From contig JALLAP010000136.1 in the NCBI GenBank assembly GCA_036939355.1, forward strand, positions 1 to 18,543: a stretch of 18,543 nucleotides of DNA. The letters are read 5' to 3'. Source of the stretch: Thalassiosira profunda (lineage: Eukaryota > Bacillariophyta > Thalassiosirophyceae > Thalassiosirales > Thalassiosiraceae). A model generated the notes under the pieces. That model searched no databases. It saw only the letters and a program-made list of their open reading frames with translations, and was not told the origin of the DNA. How positions within the stretch are numbered: position 1 is the first letter of the stretch; the number at the start of each line of letters is the position of its first letter. Positions 1 through 7,527 of this stretch are shown in pieces. Made by a program: the position numbers and the translations under genes.

Positions 1-45
1 CGCCGCGAGGAGGACGAGGAAGAGGGAGCTGCGAAACGTCCTCAT
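1..45 (-). CDS. Small secreted helical protein, copy A, first 15 codons only
   Basis: The complement of 45..1 reads MRTFRSSLFLVLLAA, identical to the first 15 residues of the 188-aa protein encoded at 6289..6855. The remainder lies outside the window, so it cannot be said whether this copy is complete or a truncated end of the duplication. The start is supported by comparison: just upstream (bases 51-60) copy A lacks one base relative to copy B, so an upstream in-frame extension is not conserved while the MRTF start is. The visible part is the positively charged and hydrophobic beginning of a signal peptide. Function unknown. Confidence 0.7.
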   Translation of the reverse strand, partial: MRTFRSSLFLVLLAA

Positions 46-742
46 CGTTTTGATTGCAATCTTCCCCGACGGTGCACGGTGCACGTGAGGTGACGTCGGC
101 GCAGCTCGCGTTTCGAGCAATCTTTGCACTGCGACGAGCCGCTCTTTTCAGGACCGTCCGACGGTGATGCTGGCCAACGCCGCCGCGAGGACGGAAGCGA
201 TGGGAATTGAGAGGGTCGACGCCGAGCAGGAGAGCAGCCGGAGAGGAGTGGTGACGGTGCACCCTGCCGAGGACCGCGAGCGGAGCGAGGTGGGCGCCGC
301 CGCGGCGGGGGGTCGTAGGTACTTAGGTCGGTGGGTGGTATGTTTATGTTAGCTAACTCATCCCGTAAGTACGTCGGTAACTAGTATGAAGACCAGTAAC
401 TTTTTTCATGCAACTTTGTGCTGCCTCCTCCCTGTTATTCGATATCCAATGCATCCGCAGCAGCCTAAAATGCAACTCAGTGGCACGTTATGTCGTTTTG
501 CTATGCAATACATTTGGTTTTGCTAACTGGGGTCGGTTGCGACGGAGATCGATCAGATTTTGTGCACACATCTTGTGTCGCACATCATAATCGGATGTAG
601 TTGGCAGAGTCCATTCGTTGCCACTTGACATGGATCCTATTTCATTACAAGAGGGCTGAAGGCTTGCCATGTCTACTTACGAACGATGCTCTGAACCAAA
701 GACGCTGCCTCGGCGGACGATCCGCTTTGCAAATTTCTTCTC
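46..742. other. Intergenic region between small secreted gene and Lhcf, copy A
   Basis: This 697-bp stretch corresponds to 6856..7527 in copy B. The small gene reads leftwards from its left edge and the Lhcf gene ends at its right edge, so it holds a promoter on the left and Lhcf 3' flank on the right. Similarity between copies is patchy, with many indels. Short open frames here are not conserved in frame between the copies, so no gene is called. A CACGTG (G-box) at 82-87 is kept in both copies. A TGACGT at 91-96 is present only in this copy. Confidence 0.6.
82..87. promoter_or_regulatory. Conserved CACGTG (G-box), copy A
   Basis: A perfect CACGTG lies 37 bases upstream of the small secreted gene start and is preserved at 6886-6891 in copy B, where the surrounding sequence has changed. 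CACGTG is a known bHLH/bZIP recognition core. Its use here is inference from conservation and position. Confidence 0.35.
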
Positions 743-1360
743 TTACATCTTTCCGATGATGGGGTAACTGACATCGCCTCCGATCTGCTCGTGGATCATC
801 AAGCCCAAAATGCCCATCATCGCCGCGCGGCCGTTGTTCAGCTCGATGGCGCGCTTCGACAGCTTGGTCTCCTCATCAAACGTGTCCCATCCGAAGTCGA
901 TGTAGCCGTTGCGGAAGTCGCCGACGAACTCGTTGCCGGTTCCGGGGATGGATTTCATGACGTTCGCCTCGAGGAAGCCGACGAAGAGGAGGATCTGGGA
1001 GAAGCCGTCCTGGGGGATGGCGTCGGGGCCGTCGATGGCGGCCCAGCCGACTCCGAAGCTGTCGAAGGAGTGTCCGGCGTAATCGATGTTTCCGGGAAGA
1101 AAAATGCCGGCGCGGGTGACGATCTGGCCCAGGAACGCGAGCATCGCGACCCGTCCGTGCTTGATCTCCACCTCGCGGAGGCGGTCGAAGCGGGCCTGGT
1201 CGGCGTCGTCGAGGAGGCCGAGGGGGTCGAAGAACCCGAGCGGGGGCTGGGCGCCGAGCTCGGATTCGAACGCGTGGAGGGCGGTCGAGGCCTTGCCGGC
1301 CGGGGCCGGGGCGAAGGCGGCGGCCGAGGCGGCGAGGGCGGCGACGACGGCGAGCTTCAT
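743..1360 (-). CDS. Fucoxanthin-chlorophyll a/c light-harvesting protein (Lhcf type), copy A
   Basis: A 205-aa LHC-superfamily protein that binds chlorophyll a/c and fucoxanthin in the thylakoid and passes energy to the photosystems. The start MKLAVVAALAAS at 1360 begins a signal peptide ending in an ASAAA-F motif (residues 11-16), the diatom plastid import signature. The hallmark motif ELGAQPPLGFFDPLGL (residues 35-50) follows. Helix 1 carries EVEIKHGR with chlorophyll-ligand and salt-bridge residues E65, H68 and R70. Helix 2 is about 119-136. Helix 3 carries AIELNNGR with E173, N176 and R178. Length and order match diatom Lhcf proteins. It differs from copy B only at residues 6, 8, 23 (K versus QQ) and 29, all at the N-terminus; the rest is identical. 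No intron. It is divergent from the GFA-like gene. The Lhcf assignment rests on remembered family motifs. Confidence 0.95.
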   Translation of the reverse strand: MKLAVVAALAASAAAFAPAPAGKASTALHAFESELGAQPPLGFFDPLGLLDDADQARFDRLREVEIKHGRVAMLAFLGQIVTRAGIFLPGNIDYAGHSFDSFGVGWAAIDGPDAIPQDGFSQILLFVGFLEANVMKSIPGTGNEFVGDFRNGYIDFGWDTFDEETKLSKRAIELNNGRAAMMGILGLMIHEQIGGDVSYPIIGKM

Positions 1361-1557
1361 CGTGGTGGTGGGCGGAAATCGAAAGAATTTGTGGCAAGAT
1401 GGCGGCGCGGGATGGGCGGGAGGAGGCGAGGGCGGCGGAAAAAGCAAAAGCGTTCTGGTGCGACAGATCTTTGGGCAAGTTCAAGTTGACGTGGCCGCGG
1501 GCCGGCGGGCGCAATCCGGATCAACACATCAATCCGGCCGGCCGAACAAACTCCACG
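1361..1557. promoter_or_regulatory. Bidirectional promoter between Lhcf and GFA-like genes, copy A
   Basis: A 197-bp region separates the two divergent start codons. Compared with copy B (8149..8344), islands are kept: one near 1379-1402 around GTGGCAAGATG, one around AAAGCGTTCT and GGTGCGACAG, one ending in TGACGTGGCC, and AATCCGGCCGGCCGA before the GFA start. The TGACGT core is at 1487-1492, 127 bp from the Lhcf start and 66 bp from the GFA start. TGACGT is the core bound by bZIP factors, including aureochromes, and resembles the CO2/cAMP-responsive elements described in diatoms. The link to light or CO2 control is inference. Confidence 0.6.
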
Positions 1558-2308
1558 ATGGCGGACCTCACTCTCCGATGCAATTGCGGCGCCTTTGAAG
1601 CGTCGTTCGACGCCGCGCCTCATATCCTCTTCAACTGCCAATGCCACTCCTGCGTCTCCGCCGTCAAGGGAATCGAGGCGCGCCCCAGCTTCGCGGGCAC
1701 GAGCATGAAATGCGACGCCTCCGAGAACGCCGGCACCGCCGTGGCCGTCTTCAAGTCGAACAACACCGCCGTCAAGGCGCTCGACGGCGACAAGATTGGC
1801 TTCATGAAGGTGGGCGATGAGGGTACGTGCTGTCATCTTATTTTTATGTCTGCGCATATCTTGCGCTCAACTTTGCTCACATGATGCTCAACGATGCTCA
1901 ACTTCTGCAAATGGTATGCTTCCACGACGTGCCAGGAAAGTACGCCCGCCCGTATTGCACCGACTGCGGCACGATGCTAGCGAACGTGTGGCAGCCGAAC
2001 TGGTGCGCCGTGAACCGCAACGCCCTTGCTAACGCGGACGGGTCGCGCCCTACGTGCCCCCGGGCCCGGTGCTTAACGTCAATTGCAAATTCGCATTCGA
2101 TCCGAAGCAATGCCCGGAACCAAAACACAGCACGGTCACGTGGGGCATCCTGTTCAAATTCATCGGCCTCGTGGCGGGGATTCGGTGCGACGGGAGCAAT
2201 GCCGAGGCGAAGGCGCTGACGCCGGAGGACATGTCGAAAGTGGAGGCCGTTCCCATCACCTGGGTGGACGAGAAGCCGTACGGATGGGTGATATCGAAGA
2301 AGAAGTGA
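1558..2308 (+). pseudogene. GFA/CENP-V-like zinc-fold protein, copy A, frameshifted
   Basis: Same gene as 8345..9080. Exon 1 is 1558..1822, the intron 1823..1935 (GTACGT donor, CCAG acceptor), and exon 2 runs from 1936. The splice joins in frame to give VGDEGKYARPYC. Zinc-ligand cysteines of the GFA fold are present: C8 and C10, C27/C29/C32, C96 and C99. After residue 125 (codon TCG at 2043-2045), copy A has two extra bases (TCGCGCCC versus TCGCCC). The frame then runs out to a stop at 2217-2219, giving about 182 aa instead of 211. The original frame resumes beyond the lesion and stays open to 2308 with perfect identity to copy B. All seven cysteines precede the lesion, so a truncated zinc-binding product is possible. 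A sequencing or assembly error is the alternative. Confidence 0.75.
1823..1935 (+). other. Spliceosomal intron in GFA-like gene, copy A
   Basis: A 113-base GT..AG intron: GTACGT after GATGAGG, and CCAG before GAAAGTAC. It splits a glycine codon (phase 1) and restores the reading frame that leads to the second zinc-ligand pair (YCTDCG). Copy B has the same intron at 100 bases. Internal sequence differs by small repeats around ATGCTCAA. Boundaries are predicted from frame and consensus only. Confidence 0.8.
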
Positions 2309-2461
2309 AGAGAGTATCGATGCGCCGGTTCTTTTGCAAACAAATTTAACAACTTGATACAGTTCATCACTTTATGCAACAAATAATAGGGAAACCTCCG
2401 CACAAAACTCTCGCCGGGTTGGATCAGTACAAGATACGAAACGCCTCATTCCGCTAAATGC

Positions 2462-3676
2462 CTAGGAACAACTCCCATTCCCTTTGCATCTCCCCGAAGC
2501 GCAGTTGCTACCATCATCGCACGGGCAGCCTTTTTCACCACCAGTGCAATCGCTGCCACCGCCGCCGCCACCCCCTCCTCCTCCGCTTGTCGATGTGTAT
2601 TGGGCAGTGTTGCCGGAAAGAGATGCCCACGCTGCAGCAGTCATGCTGCCCTCGATGCTATGACCCAAATTGTCGTACAAGCAGAGGCTTCCGATCTTGT
2701 CGCAATCGGGATACACGTAGCACGTGAACCCGCGAGTTGCGTTGTTGGCTTGGTCGTTTGAGTCGTTCCCGCTGCAACTTTCATAAGGACAGCTAGAGCT
2801 GGTCGTGTCACTACAGCGCGAGCCGTCATACCCATCAGGGCAGGGGCTTGTTGTGGGGCATGATTGTTCACTGGCCCTGTCCGCGAACTGCAGGAAGAGA
2901 CCAGGCACTTCAACAGTATCGAGGAAGAAGTCTTCATCTCCAACAGCATTGTACGTCTTGGTATCCGATTGAGTTGTCTGGAGGAGACGAGCTTCCCCTT
3001 CGCCGCCATCAGCGGCAAGGTGGCGCCGTCCTTTCCCCGATACGACGGTGCTGCACGAGTCGGTGAATTCGGCGTTGCTATCAATGTGGCAACCCGTATG
3101 AGCCACGAACAGATCGGTACTGTTGTAGCAGCACATCAGACTCGCCATGCCCGCGCCATTGGAGAAGCCAAAGGCGATCTCTGGTACATCGGGTGTGTGG
3201 TTCCCAGATTCGTCCGCAAGCATTTTCTGGATGAATGCGACCTCATCCACCCCACTCGTGTCTTCGATGTTCCACGAATAGCTTCCGCCTCCGCCCCCGC
3301 CGCCGGGGCCTCCCTTCAACGTGCGGCGCAATGCATTTGGACCACCCTTTCCCGGACCGCCGCCGCCGCCGCTGCCTCCACCGCCGCCGCCGGAGGAGCC
3401 ATCGGGGACCAAGGCCAAAAAGCCAAACTCGTCCGCCCATTTCGCAACCTCCCAGGCCGGATGGTCCGCCGACGATCCGCCGGCGCCGTGGAAGAAGACG
3501 ACGACGCCGGCGATGGTAGTGACGCCAGCTGCGGTGGGCAAGGATGGCGTATATTTGCGATAGGTGCGCGGCGTTTCTGCCCACGTGGGTTCATCGACTT
3601 GCCAGACTGTCCAGTCCCCTGCGTGGACGCAGGGGAGCGTCGCCAGGCAAGCGGCTGCGGCGAGGAGAATCTTCAT
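2462..3676 (-). CDS. Secreted PHB-depolymerase/feruloyl-esterase-type hydrolase with Cys-rich tail, copy A
   Basis: A 404-aa secreted alpha/beta hydrolase of the esterase_PHB/LpqC kind, which cleaves ester bonds in extracellular polymers or aromatic esters; the substrate here is unknown. The signal peptide is residues 1-19 (cleavage after CVHA). The oxyanion motif HGAGGSS is at 63-69. A Gly-rich insertion (about 94-131) follows VPDG. The family segment GVDEVAFI is at 142-149. The nucleophile elbow GFSNG is at 170-174 with Ser172. Candidate acid is D266 and candidate base His339 in NLGHS. A Ser/Gly linker (364-375) leads to a tail with six cysteines (C377, C384, C386, C392, C397, C403). It converges on the GFA gene, 153 bp away. 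This copy is intact; copy B is frameshifted. Family confident, substrate not. Confidence 0.88.
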   Translation of the reverse strand: MKILLAAAACLATLPCVHAGDWTVWQVDEPTWAETPRTYRKYTPSLPTAAGVTTIAGVVVFFHGAGGSSADHPAWEVAKWADEFGFLALVPDGSSGGGGGGSGGGGGPGKGGPNALRRTLKGGPGGGGGGGSYSWNIEDTSGVDEVAFIQKMLADESGNHTPDVPEIAFGFSNGAGMASLMCCYNSTDLFVAHTGCHIDSNAEFTDSCSTVVSGKGRRHLAADGGEGEARLLQTTQSDTKTYNAVGDEDFFLDTVEVPGLFLQFADRASEQSCPTTSPCPDGYDGSRCSDTTSSSCPYESCSGNDSNDQANNATRGFTCYVYPDCDKIGSLCLYDNLGHSIEGSMTAAAWASLSGNTAQYTSTSGGGGGGGGGGSDCTGGEKGCPCDDGSNCASGRCKGNGSCS

Positions 3677-4105
3677 CGTGTTTACGAAAGAGGTGCGAGC
3701 TCAATCAAGCCCAGGTGGTCGATGCCGGCCGGCCTGAACTGAAGCAGGAGCACCTCTCGCGTGCACGCATCGCGGGGCGGGTGACGAAGTGCTGCTTTCA
3801 CGAGTTGAAGTTGAGCATCTCATCTGCCCCCAAGCAAAAAAGGGCAGTTCACCCCCCGCCCCACCGGCCCCGCAGCAGGGGGCGCCGGCCGCCATCCAGG
3901 CCCGCCGAAGCTGTTTGCGAGATGATATGTTGCCCCGGCGCGGCCGGGCTGGAGCCAGGATGATTCGGCTAGCAGCGTCTCGTCGCTCAAGCAGCGGCGA
4001 TCACTGCTTTGTAGAATGAGAACCCCCCGCCGAAAGTATCTTGCACGAGCATGACCAAGATAGTGAGATGAAGCGCGTGTGCACACCCATAATTGCAACA
4101 ACAAC
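3677..4105. other. Divergent intergenic region, esterase A / FG-GAP gene
   Basis: This 429-bp region lies between two divergent starts. The left part, to about 3855, is shared with copy B and carries a highly conserved 38-bp element. The right part is unique to this locus, so the duplication breakpoint falls inside it. C-rich runs occur at 3850-3890. No RNA gene or conserved ORF was recognised. Confidence 0.6.
3803..3847. promoter_or_regulatory. Conserved upstream element of the esterase gene, copy A
   Basis: Bases 3803-3840 are identical (38 of 38) to 10653-10690 in copy B, although the sequence between this element and the start codon has diverged and changed length. It sits 127 bp upstream of the esterase start in copy A and 119 bp in copy B. 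Its right half can form a 6-bp stem, CTGCCC (3824-3829) with GGGCAG (3842-3847). Identity amid divergence suggests a regulatory site; the factor is unknown. Confidence 0.45.
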
Positions 4106-6259
4106 ATGGCGTCTCTTGATGGTGACGAATCCCCCGGTCGCTTCGAGGAGCCAGCGCAGGTCAGCGTCGACGCCCGAGATCGCCGCGTTGATGGGTCCGC
4201 AGCTGATGCCCGGACGATGGAGCTGGCAACGGCCAACGACGACGATGGTGCCCCGCTGCCTCCAGCCCAGATAGCCGCTTCCTACGAGGAGGAGGCAGGA
4301 ACGAAGACCGCGGAGAAGGCCGAGGGCAAGGTCGAGCTCATTCAAGATGAAGAAAGTCCCGCGGTCGCTCCAGCGTTCCTTCCCGATGGGCCAAAGAAGT
4401 TGAAGAATGAGAAGAGTGCCTTTGCGATGGCGCCAGCCAGAAGGGACCTCGAATCCGTCGATGACTTGCCACCGTACAATCTTGCAGAGTTCCAGGAGGA
4501 GGAGGACAGCAAAGTTGTGAAGAAACAAATACTGCACGGGGCCAGGCAACGCGACGAAGAATCCATCATAATCCCCACGCGCAATGATATCGAGGGCGAT
4601 GCAGCTGTCGCCGTCATTAGTGGGGGCAGGGATTATCTGCGGCGAAATCACGACGAGAGTATCAACCACCGGACCATCGAAGACGACTCGTCAATGTCGG
4701 ATGCTGAAGCCGGACTCGGCCTGGAAAGGGATCGGTCAACCCAAGTCATACCCGAGGCTTTTTTGGTAGAGGAAGACGATGCGGGAGAGGTCGTGATTGC
4801 CACCTTAGCCACACCTTCTCTTCCTTGGTGGAAGCAGTGGAGAACGAGGCTTTTGCTCGTTGCAACGATTCTTGTTGTGGTGGCTTTGGCGACCGGCCTC
4901 GGGGTATCACTTTCGGGGGATGAAGTTCCCACTTCCGTCGAGTCTAACCCAGCACAATTTCCCACTCAAGAGCCTTCTCCACCCTTGTTGGCAAGCCGTT
5001 ATACTTCTGTAGCGCAACTTGCTCCGGACGAGGATATTGTATCCCATTGGAGCGAAGAAAACCTTGCCATTCATGGCAACACGGCGGTAGTAGGCGCACC
5101 AGAGAATGACGATGACAAAGGTGCGGCCTTTCTGTTTGCGCTTGATGACGGCAAATGGAAGCAACAGGCAAAGCTCGTGGCCCCAGATGGGTCTACCGGG
5201 GATAAGTTTGGTTGGAGCGTTGCAATCTTTGGCGATACCGCTCTCATTGGTGCGCAGAAGAATGGCGAGAGTGGTGGAGCTGCCTATGTCTTTGTTAGAC
5301 GTGGGGATGAGTGGAAATACCAGGATAAGCTCTTGCCACCTGGGGGAGCCTCTGATATGCTTGTTGCAAGTGTGGCGCTCTATGGCAGTACTGCAGTGAT
5401 CGGATCATCTCCAGACGTCAAAAATTCGGAAGGATATGCTCATGCATTCGTTCGAAATGGAGACAAATGGTCCCACCAAGGCATGATTGTGAGGCCTGCT
5501 AGACGGGTCTACTATGATAACTTCGGTTGGAGTGTTGCATTATTTGAAGATACGGTGATAGTAGGAGCACCATTTGGCGACGGGGATGAACGTGAAACTG
5601 GGTCCGCTCATGTCTTTGTTCGCAATGAAGGGGGCAGATGGGCATACAAAGCCGAGCTCTTGTCTCCTGGTCGGGTTGCCGGTGACAAATTTGGAGAGAG
5701 AGTTGACATTCACGGCGATAGGTTGATAGTAGGAGCGCCTTTCGATGATGTCGAGGGGGTAGAGAACAGTGGCTCTGCCCACATCTTCGTTCGAGATGGA
5801 GATACGTGGGCGCATGAGTACACTCTCTTGGAAGCTGACAGAACAGCAAACGATCAGTTTGGCACGAGTGTCGGCATTTACGAAGGCACTGCCGTTGTAG
5901 GCGCTACCGGCAATGACAACGAAGGCGATTGGAGTGGAACGGCACATGTCTTTGTCAGAAATGAAGCGTATTGGAAGTGGCGAGCAGGGCTTGCATCTCC
6001 CAATGCAGCGGCCTACGATATGTTTGGACAGAGCGTTGCTATTCACAATGGCACAGCTCTTGTTGGCACTGGTGGCAAAGTATGTAACATCAAATACGAA
6101 TCCCCCCACACACAGTTCATCAGATTTCATCGGTTGCAGCTCCTTCGATCCATTCTCGTCTCGTTTGATATTGCCGCAGTGTTTTGCAAAGTATCGCTTC
6201 TATTCGCTCAACCGGTTCAACCTTCAACCTCTTCACCACTAATTTGCCATGCACACTGA
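4106..6259 (+). CDS. Type II membrane protein with FG-GAP beta-propeller repeats
   Basis: Begins MASLDGDESPG in good start context (ACAACATGG); an upstream in-frame ATG at 4079 is less likely. The N-terminal 245 residues are acidic and look disordered and cytoplasmic. One membrane segment follows (249-269), preceded by KQWRTR, which by the positive-inside rule puts the C-terminal part outside or in the lumen. The outer part has about six repeats of roughly 55 residues with the pattern D-x-FG-x-SVAI..TA-x-VGA..GSAHVFVR..W, that is FG-GAP/integrin-alpha-type blades; some loops are Asp/Asn/Gly-rich and could bind Ca2+. Likely role: cell-surface adhesion or ligand binding. A consensus donor GTATGT at 6080 suggests the last blade is followed by an intron. 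Read straight through, the stop is at 6257-6259 (717 aa); spliced, it is at 6240-6242 (678 aa). Beyond 6079 the sequence no longer looks FG-GAP-like. Confidence 0.85.
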   Translation: MASLDGDESPGRFEEPAQVSVDARDRRVDGSAADARTMELATANDDDGAPLPPAQIAASYEEEAGTKTAEKAEGKVELIQDEESPAVAPAFLPDGPKKLKNEKSAFAMAPARRDLESVDDLPPYNLAEFQEEEDSKVVKKQILHGARQRDEESIIIPTRNDIEGDAAVAVISGGRDYLRRNHDESINHRTIEDDSSMSDAEAGLGLERDRSTQVIPEAFLVEEDDAGEVVIATLATPSLPWWKQWRTRLLLVATILVVVALATGLGVSLSGDEVPTSVESNPAQFPTQEPSPPLLASRYTSVAQLAPDEDIVSHWSEENLAIHGNTAVVGAPENDDDKGAAFLFALDDGKWKQQAKLVAPDGSTGDKFGWSVAIFGDTALIGAQKNGESGGAAYVFVRRGDEWKYQDKLLPPGGASDMLVASVALYGSTAVIGSSPDVKNSEGYAHAFVRNGDKWSHQGMIVRPARRVYYDNFGWSVALFEDTVIVGAPFGDGDERETGSAHVFVRNEGGRWAYKAELLSPGRVAGDKFGERVDIHGDRLIVGAPFDDVEGVENSGSAHIFVRDGDTWAHEYTLLEADRTANDQFGTSVGIYEGTAVVGATGNDNEGDWSGTAHVFVRNEAYWKWRAGLASPNAAAYDMFGQSVAIHNGTALVGTGGKVCNIKYESPHTQFIRFHRLQLLRSILVSFDIAAVFCKVSLLFAQPVQPSTSSPLICHAH
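6080..6179 (+). other. Possible 3' intron in FG-GAP gene
   Basis: GTATGT follows a full codon (AAA 6077-6079) and CCGCAG ends at 6179, giving a 100-base phase-0 intron of the size seen elsewhere in the window. The resulting last exon is 20 codons plus TAA at 6240-6242. An alternative acceptor TTGCAG at 6134-6139 gives a 60-base intron that keeps the read-through frame. cDNA is needed to choose. Confidence 0.4.
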
Positions 6260-6288
6260 AATTCCCTACACGCACACAATGCACCCTT

Positions 6289-6855
6289 TCAACAAAACCA
6301 ATTGTTGTACGATGCGCACCACTCGATCATCCCCTTGTACCGCTCGATCGCCGCCGCCGACTTCGTCCGCTGCCCCCGTAAATCCTCAATCTTCCGATGA
6401 ATGTCAATTCCCTTCTCGATGCACAGCGACCGATCCTCGGCATTGGTCGAGTACAGGCACTTTCGATCGATCTTGTTCCGCATCTTCACCAAATCCCGAA
6501 ACTCGTCGTCGAAATCCTTCAGCCGCCCCACTTCCTTCTCGTGCAGGGTTTCATAAGACAGCGTCAAATCCCGGAAGGAGTGGATCATGATGGTGACCAG
6601 GTGGTCGCACTTGACCTTGAAGGCCGCGAAGAGGTCCGACACGCCCACGTCGTACACTTTCTCGATCTTGGCGAGGCCCCAGTCGACGAGGCGCCCCAGG
6701 CCCTTCTTGTGGTGGCTGAACTCGGCGACGAACGCCCCGTCCGGGTCGGGCGTTTTGGCCGCGTGCGCCAGCGAGGAGGGCGAGACGTTGTGCACCCCCA
6801 ACAACATAAGCGCCGCGAGGAGGACGAGGAAGAGGGAGCTGCGAAACGTCCTCAT
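6289..6855 (-). CDS. Small secreted alpha-helical protein of unknown function
   Basis: A 188-aa protein, not recognised as any known family. The start MRTFRSSLF at 6855 is chosen because the same 15 residues occur in copy A while sequence upstream is frameshifted between copies. The signal peptide is about residues 1-32, with probable cleavage in SLAHAA. The mature part is charged and apparently mostly helical (for example residues 105-172, rich in E, K, R, D), with five cysteines (C83, C133, C145, C180, C188) that could form disulfides outside the cell. It ends in SYNNWFC. It converges on the FG-GAP gene with only about 30 bp between stops. A CACGTG box lies 31 bases upstream of the start. 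Its beginning is duplicated at 1..45. Confidence 0.75.
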   Translation of the reverse strand: MRTFRSSLFLVLLAALMLLGVHNVSPSSLAHAAKTPDPDGAFVAEFSHHKKGLGRLVDWGLAKIEKVYDVGVSDLFAAFKVKCDHLVTIMIHSFRDLTLSYETLHEKEVGRLKDFDDEFRDLVKMRNKIDRKCLYSTNAEDRSLCIEKGIDIHRKIEDLRGQRTKSAAAIERYKGMIEWCASYNNWFC

Positions 6856-7527
6856 CGTTTTGATTTGCAATAGACCCCGACGGTGCACGTGCGGTGAGGC
6901 GTCGGCAGATGCGCAGCAGCTCGCGTTTCGAGCTATCTTTTGCACTGCAGGGAGCCACTCTTTTCAGGACCGTCCGACGGTGATGCTGGCCAACGCTACC
7001 GCGAGGACGGAAGCGATGGGAATTGAGAGGGTCGACGCCGAGCAGGAGAGCACCGGAGAGGAGTGGTGGCGGTGCATGCACCCTGCCCGCTGCTATGTAT
7101 GCCCGCCGCGAGGGTAGTAGGTATCGTAGCTAACTCGTCCCGTAAGTACGTCGGTACATAAGTAGACTGACAATTGACAATGCAGCCATTCAAACGAACT
7201 GAAATCCTTGATGCCTCCTCCCTGTTATACACCCAATGCATCCGCAGCAGCCTAATGCAATTCAGTGGCATGATTTGTCGTTTTGCTATGCAGTACATTG
7301 GTTTTGCTAACTGGTCGGTTGCGACGGAGATCGATACAGATTTTGTGCACATCTTGTGTGTCAAACATAATTGGATGTAGGTATGCACGGCAAAGTCAAT
7401 TCGATGCCACTTGACATGGATCCTATTTCATTACAAGAGGGCTGAAGGCATGCCATGTCTACTTACGAATGATGCTCTGAACCAAAGACGCTGCCTCGGC
7501 GGATGATCCGCTTTGCAAAGTTCTCTC
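6856..7527. other. Intergenic region between small secreted gene and Lhcf, copy B
   Basis: This 672-bp stretch is the counterpart of 46..742. It carries the upstream region of the small secreted gene on the left, with CACGTG at 6886-6891, and Lhcf 3' flank on the right. The last 110 bp or so before the Lhcf stop are closely similar between copies. Short open frames differ in frame and sequence between copies and are not called. No tRNA or other RNA gene recognised. Confidence 0.6.
6886..6891. promoter_or_regulatory. Conserved CACGTG (G-box), copy B
   Basis: Same hexamer as at 82-87, 31 bases upstream of the 6855 start. Neighbouring bases differ between the copies but the hexamer is intact. 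Confidence 0.35.

Larger units (their letters stand above)
1..3850. repeat. Segmental duplication, copy A (direct repeat of 6811..10700)
   Basis: This block matches the block at 6811..10700 along its whole length in the same orientation, with small indels that move the offset between about 6772 and 6858. It contains the start of a small secreted protein gene, an Lhcf gene, a GFA-like gene and an esterase gene. The match begins at the first base of the window, so the true left end is not visible. On the right, similarity stops just after a shared GGGCAGTTCACCCC at about 3842-3855. Coding parts are most alike; intergenic parts carry many indels. The duplication is clear by eye; percent identity was not computed. 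Confidence 0.95.

Noticed and set aside
408..590. Short ORF in the copy A intergenic region with an apparent counterpart at 7174..7380
   Set aside because: Indels between copies change the frame, so the peptide is not conserved although the DNA is partly similar.
791..1489. Long plus-strand open frame opposite the Lhcf gene, also present opposite copy B (7513..8277)
   Set aside because: It is the mirror of a strongly constrained GC-rich gene. Its product is repetitive (V, E, G, D) with no domain, and its conservation follows from the antenna gene and the conversion tract.
3235..3594. Several Arg/Pro-rich frames over the Gly-rich part of the esterase
   Set aside because: All are other-frame readings of the GGC/GGA repeat region coding for poly-Gly; no start context or domain.
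3824..3847. CTGCCC..GGGCAG hairpin as a terminator
   Set aside because: It lies upstream of start codons on both sides in a eukaryotic genome; a bacterial-type terminator makes no sense here.
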